Assembly (NCBI GenBank): GCA_964420925.1
Contig: CAYQVB010000115.1
Location: 1-64,000, forward strand
Length of the DNA: 64,000 bases
DNA from: JAJEAD01 sp964420925
GTDB taxonomy: Bacteria; Pseudomonadota; Gammaproteobacteria; HK1
Direction: 5' to 3'
The translations under genes and the position numbers were made by a program. The notes below the pieces were generated by a model. That model made no database searches and was not told the DNA's origin. It worked only from the letters and a program-made list of their open reading frames with translations. Shown here in pieces: positions 1-7,120 of the stretch; within the stretch, counting starts at the first letter, position 1, and every line of letters begins with the position of its first letter.

Positions 1-159
1 TATCCCGGCATCGGCAACATGGCGATCGACGCGGTCATCAACCGCGACCTGCCGCTGATCCAGGGTCTGGTCCTGACCTTCGCGGTGCTCTTCATCGTCG
101 TCAACCTGCTCGTCGACATGAGCTACACGCTGCTCAATCCCCGGATGCGCCATGGCTGA
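1..159 (+). CDS. ABC transporter permease, C-terminal fragment (DppB type, cut by window edge)
   Basis: Only the last 52 codons are present. They read through one hydrophobic segment (LVLTFAVLFIVVNLLVD) and end in LLNPRMRHG, the usual tail of DppB/OppB-type inner-membrane permeases, where a short loop and last helix precede a DPR/NPR motif. The protein would form half of the translocation pore of a peptide/nickel-family importer. Its stop overlaps the start of the next permease by 8 nt (ATGGCTGA at 152-159), so the two are probably translationally coupled. Assignment rests on this tail plus the neighbouring DppC, DppD and DppF homologues. The substrate cannot be told. Confidence 0.8.
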   Translation, partial: YPGIGNMAIDAVINRDLPLIQGLVLTFAVLFIVVNLLVDMSYTLLNPRMRHG

Positions 160-1045
160 GGCGACGGCGAACTCCGGCACGCCCTCCCCGGGGCCGCGCA
201 GCGACGCCATCGGCCGCCTGCTGGCGAATCGGCGGGTCGTGCTGGGCGGCGGCGTGCTGTTGCTGTTCGCGCTCGCCGCGGCCTTTGCGCCGCTTTTCGC
301 GCCGCACGACCCGGTCGACCAGGATCTCATGCTGCAGTACGTGCCGCCCTTCTGGGACGAGAAGGCGGAACCCGGCTACCTGCTCGGCACCGACAACCTG
401 GGCCGGGACATCCTGTCCCGGCTGATCTACGGCGCGCAGGTCGCTCTCTTCGTCGCGGTCACCGCGGCTGCGGCGGCCGGCCTGCTCGGCACCGTCCTCG
501 GCCTGCTCGCCGGTTACCTCGGCGGCTGGGTGGATACCCTCATCTCCCGGCTGGTCGATATCTGGATGGCCTTTCCGGCGGTCCTCCTGTCGATCGTGCT
601 GGTCGCGGTGATGGGGACGGGCCTGCATTCCGTCATCATCGCCATTGCGGTGATCGACTGGACGCGCTTCTGCCGGGTGGTGCGGGCCGAGACCATGATG
701 CAGAAGCAACAGGACTACGTCGCCTCGGCGGTGACCATCGGGCTCGGCCGCCTGCCCATTCTGTGGGGGGAGATCCTGCCGAACGTGGTGCCGCTGCTGG
801 TCGTGCTGTTCACCCTGGAAATGGGCATCGCGGTGATCGTGGAGGCGATTCTGAGCTACGTGAACCTCTCCCTCGCCTCCGATTTCCCGACCTGGGGCAG
901 CATGATCGCCGACGGCCGGACGTACGTGAACCAGGCCCCCTGGCTGATGATCCTGCCCATCTTCTGCGTCATCGCAGTGGTGCTGGCGCTGAACGTCCTG
1001 GGCGACGGGCTCAAGGATGCGCTGGACCCGGTGATGCGCAGATGA
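152..1045 (+). CDS. ABC transporter permease, DppC type
   Basis: This 297-residue inner-membrane permease pairs with the upstream DppB-type subunit. A cytoplasmic N-terminus leads into a first helix at about residues 28-50. The family motif PGYLLGTDNLGRDILSRL follows, a hallmark of DppC/OppC proteins, then five more hydrophobic segments. The EAA-like loop that docks on the ATPase lies around ASAVTIGLGRLPILWGEILP. Length is normal for the family. The stop TGA (1043-1045) overlaps an ATG (ATGA, 1042-1045), an arrangement normally used to couple the next operon gene. Here that next ATPase gene is displaced by 5 kb of foreign-looking DNA. The substrate is unknown. Confidence 0.93.
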   Translation: MAEATANSGTPSPGPRSDAIGRLLANRRVVLGGGVLLLFALAAAFAPLFAPHDPVDQDLMLQYVPPFWDEKAEPGYLLGTDNLGRDILSRLIYGAQVALFVAVTAAAAAGLLGTVLGLLAGYLGGWVDTLISRLVDIWMAFPAVLLSIVLVAVMGTGLHSVIIAIAVIDWTRFCRVVRAETMMQKQQDYVASAVTIGLGRLPILWGEILPNVVPLLVVLFTLEMGIAVIVEAILSYVNLSLASDFPTWGSMIADGRTYVNQAPWLMILPIFCVIAVVLALNVLGDGLKDALDPVMRR

Positions 1046-1188
1046 GCGCGGCGGCGGCATCGGGCCGCACCCATCTCAGGGCGGCGAGTCGGGCGATCAA
1101 CAAAGCGCACAAAGTGAATTGCTCGCCTTTACGGAATGGGATATGCCCCATATATTGCTCATTATTTGTGATAGTGATCATTTTTTGA
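1042..1188 (+). other. Short open frame from orphaned ATGA coupling start after the permease
   Basis: An ATG overlapping the permease stop by 4 nt opens a 48-codon frame beginning MSAAAASGRT. It soon loses resemblance to a coding sequence and ends in the AT-rich hipB promoter region. The displaced ATPase at 6149 has the stretch TAAAAALLSVRD where its conserved fold begins. My inference is that this ATG was the original start of that ATPase before the island entered. The similarity is a short alanine run only, so this is suggestive rather than proven. The frame is unlikely to encode a functional product now. Confidence 0.35.
1128..1156 (+). promoter_or_regulatory. Candidate hipB promoter with inverted-repeat operator
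   Basis: A TTTACG -35 (1128-1133) and a TATATT -10 (1151-1156) are separated by 17 bp in a conspicuously AT-rich stretch ahead of hipB. The spacer contains the inverted repeat ATGGG-ATATGC-CCCAT (1136-1151), overlapping the first base of the -10. HipB-type repressors autoregulate by binding palindromes over their own promoter, so this repeat is the natural operator candidate. The match is by eye. Confidence 0.5.
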
Positions 1189-1191
1189 TGC

Positions 1192-1542
1192 ATGAAATCG
1201 TCGAGATCCCGAAAGGCCCTTCCCCTGGGTGCACGCCGCGCGCTGGTGAAGCTGGGTCAGGACATCTCCGCTGCCCGCCGTCGGCGACGACTGTCCACGG
1301 CACTCATGTCCGAGCGGGCCTTCATCAGCCGCAATACTCTCGCACGCGTCGAAAAGGGTGACGCTGGTGTGTCTATGGGCATCTATGCCTCTGTCCTCTT
1401 CGTCCTGGGAATGGCGGGCCGGTTGGGAGAGCTGGCCGACGCAGCCAAGGATCCGGTCGGACTGAGCCTGGAAAAAGAGCGCCTGCCCCGCCGCATCCGC
1501 TCGACGCGCCCGAAGCACCCGGACGCCGACCGTGGAACGTGA
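1192..1542 (+). CDS. hipB: HipB-like XRE-family antitoxin/repressor
   Basis: The 116-residue DNA-binding protein carries a helix-turn-helix of the XRE/Cro type at about residues 20-80 (GQDISAARRRRRLS, then SRNTLARVEKGDAGVSMG). It is followed by a HipB-style segment YASVLFVLGMAGRLGELAD. In hipBA modules the protein binds and neutralises the HipA kinase and represses the operon. The start is the ATG at 1192; no strong Shine-Dalgarno is visible. It overlaps the hipA remnant by 11 nt. The upstream region is much more AT-rich than the flanking chromosome, suggesting horizontal acquisition. With hipA broken, this gene may persist only as a repressor or relic. Confidence 0.82.
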   Translation: MKSSRSRKALPLGARRALVKLGQDISAARRRRRLSTALMSERAFISRNTLARVEKGDAGVSMGIYASVLFVLGMAGRLGELADAAKDPVGLSLEKERLPRRIRSTRPKHPDADRGT

Positions 1543-2059
1543 GCTGCTCGTCTTCATGGAGCTGGACCGCGAGACCGTTCCCTCGGGCAAGCTCTGGACA
1601 CGGACACGCGGCACCGGGGGGTCGAAGGTGAACGAGGACCTGGCTCATCTCTGGCGCCGGATCGTATTCAACATGATGGATCCCAATACCGACGATCATC
1701 TTCGCAATCATGGCTTCCTTCGTGAGCCGAATGGCTGGCGGCTCGCGCCGGCCTACGATCTGAATCCCATGCCGGCGGACGTGAAGCCGCGCATCCATGC
1801 ACTCGCGATCGGCGAGAGCGACGGCGCGGCGTCGCTCGAGACCGCCCTCCGGATCGTTCCGATGTTCGGCGTTACTGAAGAAAGCGCCCGTGCGATAGCG
1901 ACAGAGGCAGGCACGGCGATCCGGCGGTGGCGCGGTGCCGTCGCTCGCTACGGCCTCACCCCGGATGAAGCCGAGCGGATGTCCAGCGCCTTCAAGCATA
2001 AGGATCTGAACGCTGCTACCCGAGCGAATCAGGTCCTGATGGCGGGCGGCGGGCGATGA
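1532..2059 (+). pseudogene. hipA: HipA-like Ser/Thr kinase toxin, internally deleted
   Basis: The frame opens with a GTG at 1532. It encodes a typical HipA N-terminus (ELLVFMELDRETVPSGKLW), then after about 27 residues jumps directly into the HipA C-terminal domain (from about KVNEDLAHLWRRIVFN). The catalytic-loop region NTDDHLRNHGFL and the AYDLNPMP segment are kept. The middle of the protein is missing, including the region that holds the ATP-binding loop and regulatory serine in HipA. The result is 175 residues against roughly 430 for intact homologues, with the reading frame preserved. A functional kinase is not expected. The junction lies near 1600-1625. It overlaps hipB by 11 nt, as in intact hipBA operons. 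Confidence 0.85.
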
Positions 2060-2095
2060 TCCACTATCCTCCAGAGCAAGTGAAGGAGACGCCTG

Positions 2096-4201
2096 ATGCA
2101 TGAAGTGAAGTCAATTCAGGACTTACTCAACCAGATTGGCCGCGACGAGATTTTGCTGCCCGAGTTCCAACGCGGCTATGTCTGGAACCGTGATCAGGTG
2201 CGGGGCCTGATGCAGTCGCTCTACCGCGGGCATCCGACGGGACACCTGTTGATCTGGCGCACCTACAAGCCGTCGCCGGTACGCGGGGGCAATGCGCCTA
2301 TTGACGGCCATTCGCTGCTGCTGCTCGACGGTCAGTAGCGCCTGACGACGCTCTTTGTGCTGTTCCGGGGCAAAGCGCCGCGTTTCTACGAGGGCGAGTC
2401 GCTGTTCTTCGACCTGCACTTCAACATGCAGACCGAGGAATTCCGGTTCTGGCAAAAGTTGCGCATGGCAAACAACCCCGCGTGGATCGGTGTTCACAGT
2501 TTTCTGGGGGAAGGACTGACCAACCTGCTCGAACGCCTGGAGCAGATCGATGAGGAACAGCGTATCGTCATTCAGCAGAACCTGGCTCGGCTCGGGCGCC
2601 TCGACAGAGTCCGCGACTACACCTACACCGTCGACCAAGTCTCCGGAGACGACTACAGCGTCGAGGAGGTCGTCGACATCTTCAACCGGGTCAACAGCAA
2701 GGGGACGCCCCTCACCCGAGCGGATCTTGCGCTCGCGCACATTTGCAGCCTGTGGCCAGAGGCCCGTACGGCGCTACGCACTTTCAGCGCCAACATGGAG
2801 GGTCGCGGCTTTCCGGTGGATTTCAATTTCCTCGTACGCTGTCTCGCGGGCGTGGCGACCGGTTCGGTAATGTTGGAAGGCTTGTTTCTCAAGACGCCGG
2901 CGGAGACGTTGCAGAGCGCTTGGGAACAAATGCAGGCGGCATTCGAACATTTGGTGGCCGTCCTGCGTCATGAAGCACTCATCATCGGTCTGGAGGATCT
3001 GCCGACCAATTACGTGCTGGTGCCTGCCACGATCTACCTGGCCCGTCAGGGGGGACAGTTCCCGACCGACGCGATCAGACGACGCTTCATCCGCTGGATA
3101 CTCCTAGCCGGCCTGTGGGCCCGCTATTCGGGTGCCAGCGAGACCAAGCTGCAGCAGGACGTTGCGCTGGTGACCGGGCGCGACCTCGATCCGACGCATG
3201 AACTGGAAGCCGCCATTGTCCGCGAGCGCGGCCGTGTTACGCTGCAGGAAGGAGACCTCGACCGCGCCCGCATCGATTCGGCGGTTGCCCGCCTGAGCCG
3301 CGTGGTCGCGAGACATCGCGAGGCCCGCGACTGGTTCACCGGTGTCCGCATTCATGATCCGCTGACGGGAAAGAGCCTCAGTGACGAACGCCACCACATC
3401 TTTTCGAGGCGTGTGCTCGAACACGCAGGATTCGACGACCTGAGGCGGATCAATGCGATGGCCAACCGCGTGGTGCTCGGACAGCCAGCGCCGAAAGAGT
3501 ATCGCAGCGCCTCGCCCGCCGACTATCTGCCGGACATCGAGCAGAATCAACCCGGCGCTCTGCAGGCGCAGTCGGTGCCGATGGACCGCGCCCTCTGGCA
3601 ACCGGAACGCTTCCTCGATTTCCTGGCGACCCGCCGGCGTCTGCTGGCGGCGGCAATGAACGAGTTCATCGCCGAGTGGCTTCCGGACGCGCAGGACGAC
3701 TCCGAGCAGAACGTGCGTGCGCTAATCGCAACGGGTGAGAACGAGACACTGGAGTTCAAGTCGAGCCTGCGCTGGGACCGCCGCGAGGAGCGGGTCAACA
3801 AGGTCCTCGAACAGATGGCCGTCAAGACGCTCGCCGGATTTCTGAATGCGTCAGGCGGCACGCTTCTCATCGGCATTGACGACGACGAGTCAGTCGTCGG
3901 GCTTGCAGCGGACTACGCAACCCTCAGGAAGCGGGACCGGGACGGGTTCGAACTGCACCTGCAAGAGATCCTCATCCGCGACCTCGGTGAGGCGGCGACC
4001 TCGTCATACCTGACGGTTAACTTCCACGAGATTGACGGCCAGGACATCTGTCAGGTGACCGTGGAACCGAGCGACCATCCAATCTACGTCGAACACCAGA
4101 AAGAGGCGCGTTTCTATGTGCGCGTCGGTAATGGCACCCGGGCGTTGCCCGTCAATGAGGCGGTGATGCATATTGGGCATCGCTTCGGCAAGACAGCGTG
4201 A
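2096..4201 (+). pseudogene. DUF262-HNH-AlbA_2 protein interrupted by an in-frame amber codon
   Basis: Two frames (2096-2338 and onward to 4201) are in the same phase, separated by one TAG at 2336-2338. Read through, they make a protein of about 700 residues. The N-terminus is a DUF262/GmrS-like NTPase domain (LPEFQRGYVWNRDQ near residue 21). The stop falls in the family motif DGQQRLTTL, giving DGQ-stop-RLTTL, so a single C-to-T change of CAG explains it. An HNH-like region follows (HHIF at 433-436, then INAMANRVVL). A C-terminal Schlafen/AlbA_2 domain starts near residue 545 (ETLEFKSS, LAGFLNASGGTLLIGIDDD). DUF262 proteins include the GmrSD type IV restriction family, so an anti-phage role is plausible. 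A downstream GTG (2357) could start a protein lacking the motif. Sequencing error or amber suppression are alternatives. Confidence 0.85.
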
Positions 4202-4754
4202 TCCGCGATCGTAGCTTGAGCTGTTTCGAACGGATGCAGATTGAGCGGTCAACTTGGCCCGGCTTTCTCGGTGGACCAATTCGGTGCGTTGGTGCGTGTC
4301 CAGGAGCACAGGTGTGGCGGGGCGAGCGAGGCTGGAATCGTGTCGGCAGCATCGCCGGTCTGTCTGCGGGCGATTTCAGGGATCCTCTGGCAGACGACAT
4401 CGGAGGCCGGAACATGTCGGTCGCGTTGCATGCCGGCCCATCGCCATGTCGCTCAACCCCGCAGCCCCCGGAACCGCATGGCGACAGCTCCCGGAGCCGC
4501 TGCTTCGCCGCTGAGCCGGATGGTATCGCGGCTTCTCGATGCTCAATGGATCGTGGTCGACACGGATCTGAAACCGGCCGGCCCTACACCACTCCAGGCT
4601 CTCTCAGCGCCGAGAGTGCTTTCGGCAATGGCTGTTGCCACAGCCAGAACTCCCGGAGCCGGAAACCGCTGATCACCTCGGACGGATAGATGCCGTCCTA
4701 GCCCGTCCGCCTGCGATCGTAGCGTCCGTCCGCCGCCAGGACAGGTGCTCGCGG
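4202..4754. other. Gene-free stretch inside the island
   Basis: Between the DUF262 gene and the ATPase there are about 550 bp in which several open frames exist on both strands. None gives a recognisable protein, a good ribosome-binding site or domain-like composition. I see no convincing repeat or tRNA. It may be degraded island DNA. Confidence 0.5.
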
Positions 4755-5921
4755 TCACCTGGACTGCGCCAGCAGATTGGTGATCGCGGGCAGTGTCACG
4801 GCCCCTATGTCCTTCGCGAGCGGGTAGCTCTCGTTGCCGGCGTGCACGACGAACTTGCGTGCGGGCTGGAGATCCTGGCAGGCGCTATGAAATCCTCTGG
4901 AGACTTTGGGCGCTGAGCTGCGCTTGATCTCGATCGCCCAGAGCTCACCCGCGCCGAGGTTGACCACCAGGTCGATTTCCGCCCCGCCTGATGTACGGTA
5001 ATAGCCACATGACGCGCGTGCCGGCAGGGCGCTGGCGATGTTCTCGATGACGAAGCCTTCCCAACTGCCGCCGATGACGGGATGACCGAAGAGATCGTCC
5101 ATGGTCTCGATCCCCAGCAGCGCATGGCAAACACCGCTGTCTCTGATGTAGACCTTCGGCGCCTTGACGAGACGCCGTCCCAGATTGGTGGTCCATGGCA
5201 CCAGTCGGCGAATCAGCAGGAGGTCGGCCATCAAGTCCAGATACCTTGCAATCGTGACGCCGTTGACATCGAGCCCGCGTGCGAGCGCCGCCGCGTTGTG
5301 GGTCTGCCCCTGATTGTGGGCGAGCATGGTCCAGAAGCGCCGCAGCGTCTCGGCTGGAATGCGTGGCCCGAGCTGAGGGATGTCTCGCTCGAGATAGGTG
5401 CGGATGAACGCGAGGCGCCATTCGAAGCTCTCTTCGTCGCTGCGTCCGAGGTAGCTTTCCGGAAAGCCGCCGCGACACCAGAGCCGTCGAAGCTCCGCGC
5501 CGGGAACTTCCATCGAATTGAAAGGATGCAGCTCGCAGTGAGCGACACGTCCCGCAAGCGTCTCGCTCGATTGTTTCAGCAGGTCGATGGATGCCGAGCC
5601 CAGCAACAAGAACAGTCCCGTACGCTTTCTGGTTTGCCGGCGTTCATCGATGATGCTGCGCAATGGGGCGAACAGTCCGGGTATCCGGTGAATCTCGTCG
5701 AAAATGATCAGGTGGCCGGCGTTTTCGTCGCAGTACTGCTCGATATCACTGATCTTGGCGAGGTCGCTCGGCCGCTCCATGTCCACGTAGACGGCATCAC
5801 GTTCGCGAGCGACCTCCCGGGCGAGCGTCGTCTTGCCGACCTGACGCGGCCCAATCAGGACCACCGCCGGATTTCTGTCCAGCAGCCTGTTCAGTGTCGC
5901 TTTGATTGATCTCTCCAACAT
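4755..5921 (-). CDS. AAA-family ATPase with DUF4143 domain
   Basis: A 388-residue protein of the AAA_14-DUF4143 family. Walker A is GPRQVGKTT (24-32) and Walker B is LIIFDEIH (71-78). The C-terminal DUF4143 half contains a PD-(D/E)XK-like strand pattern (EIDLVVNLGAGELWAIEIK) resembling a nuclease core. Family members are abundant on mobile and variable loci and are often linked to defence or toxin-like functions, but no defined role is known. Length is normal and the frame intact. It lies on the opposite strand to the other island genes and appears to be the one undamaged large gene of the island. Confidence 0.85.
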   Translation of the reverse strand: MLERSIKATLNRLLDRNPAVVLIGPRQVGKTTLAREVARERDAVYVDMERPSDLAKISDIEQYCDENAGHLIIFDEIHRIPGLFAPLRSIIDERRQTRKRTGLFLLLGSASIDLLKQSSETLAGRVAHCELHPFNSMEVPGAELRRLWCRGGFPESYLGRSDEESFEWRLAFIRTYLERDIPQLGPRIPAETLRRFWTMLAHNQGQTHNAAALARGLDVNGVTIARYLDLMADLLLIRRLVPWTTNLGRRLVKAPKVYIRDSGVCHALLGIETMDDLFGHPVIGGSWEGFVIENIASALPARASCGYYRTSGGAEIDLVVNLGAGELWAIEIKRSSAPKVSRGFHSACQDLQPARKFVVHAGNESYPLAKDIGAVTLPAITNLLAQSR

Positions 5922-6016
5922 CCATGCAAATGTAACTCCACGTTAAAGATTTGCATAGTTGAACAGGGGTATCTTCGCGTCCGTCCGACTCCGACAGGAT
6001 TCGCTGGGGGTGCTGG

Positions 6017-6047
6017 TGACCTCATTCCTGCGGAAGCGAGAATCGAC
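6017..6047. repeat. Degenerate interspersed palindromic repeat at the island right edge
   Basis: The stretch TCATTCCTGCGGAAGCGAGA and flanks resembles the very common dispersed repeat in which CATTCCCGC and GCGGGAATC arms flank a short loop. Here the arms have diverged. It lies in the 227 bp between the DUF4143 ATPase and the ABC ATPase, so it may mark the island boundary. Assignment is by pattern only. Confidence 0.35.
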
Positions 6048-6148
6048 CGCTGGACGCCGGGCATTTCGAACCCCGAAACTCGAGATCGAAAGACCGGCAT
6101 GAAGCTGGACGACCGTACGCTCTGATACCAACCTCCCCCCGCTTCGCC

Positions 6149-7120
6149 ATGACCTCCGAATCGCGTGCACCGAAACAGGCGAACGCAGGCCGCCACGACC
6201 GGAGGCCGCGGCCGGGAGTCACCGTCACCGCGGCCGCAGCGGCCCTCCTCTCGGTACGGGATCTCCAGCTCGCTATCGTCGGTGGGCGGCAGACCACGCC
6301 GATCCTGCGTGGGGTGTCGCTTTCCATCGCGCCCGGCGAAGTGCACGGGCTGGTCGGCGAGTCCGGCGCGGGCAAGACCATGATCGGCAAGGTCATCCTG
6401 GGGATCCAGCCGTCGCGGGCACGGATCGTCCGGGGCTCGGTGGTGTTCGAGGGCCGGGACATCACCCACCTGGACGAGAGGGAGCGGCGCCGTCTGATGG
6501 GCCGGGGTCTCGGCCTGATCCCCCAGGACCCGATGACCTCGCTGAACCCCGCTTACCGCATCGGCGGGCAGATCGCCGACGTGCTGCGCCTGCACCTGGG
6601 GATGGACCGCGCCGCCGCGAGCGCGCGAGCGCGGGAGCTGCTCGACGAGGTCCGTATCCGCGCTCCGGACCGGGTGCTGCGCCAGTATCCGCACGAGCTG
6701 TCCGGCGGCATGCGCCAGCGGGTGCTGATCGCCATCGCCTTCGCCTGCCGCCCGAAGCTCATCATCGCGGACGAGCCGACGACGGCGCTGGACGTGACGG
6801 TGCAACGCCAGGTCCTCGCGCTGATCAAGGGGATGCAGGCGCACGAAGGCGCGTCGATCCTGTTCGTGACCCACGATCTGGGCGTGGTCGCCAAGATCTG
6901 CGACCGCGTGACGGTGCTGCACGGCGGACGGGTCCTGGAGACCGGCGACACCCGCCGGATCGTCGAAGCGCCGCGCCACGCGTACACCCGGGCGCTCATC
7001 GCGGCGACGCCGCGCCACGACCGGCCCGGCGACTTGCTGCAGCCGGTGCCCGACGCGCTGACGGCTCGGCTGAACGAGGAGGCGCGGGCCTTCGATGCCG
7101 CGCAGCGGAGCAATGGCTGA
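6149..7120 (+). CDS. ABC transporter ATP-binding protein, DppD type
   Basis: This 323-residue cytoplasmic ATPase energises the importer. Walker A is GESGAGKTMIG, the signature motif is LSGGMRQRV, Walker B is LIIADEPT, and the switch histidine lies in FVTHDLG. The C-terminal oligopeptide-transporter extension (RHAYTRALIAATPRH) is present. The first 35 or so residues form a low-complexity, charged leader before the conserved start LLSVRDLQL, unlike normal DppD proteins, which begin almost at that motif. The gene is now 5 kb from its cognate permease, so the leader may be island or junction sequence fused to the old gene. Its stop overlaps the next start by 8 nt (ATGGCTGA, 7113-7120). Confidence 0.92.
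   Translation: MTSESRAPKQANAGRHDRRPRPGVTVTAAAAALLSVRDLQLAIVGGRQTTPILRGVSLSIAPGEVHGLVGESGAGKTMIGKVILGIQPSRARIVRGSVVFEGRDITHLDERERRRLMGRGLGLIPQDPMTSLNPAYRIGGQIADVLRLHLGMDRAAASARARELLDEVRIRAPDRVLRQYPHELSGGMRQRVLIAIAFACRPKLIIADEPTTALDVTVQRQVLALIKGMQAHEGASILFVTHDLGVVAKICDRVTVLHGGRVLETGDTRRIVEAPRHAYTRALIAATPRHDRPGDLLQPVPDALTARLNEEARAFDAAQRSNG

Noticed and set aside
4198..4689. Open frame of 163 codons after the DUF262 gene
   Set aside because: No recognisable domain, no ribosome-binding site, and several competing frames of similar length in the same stretch.
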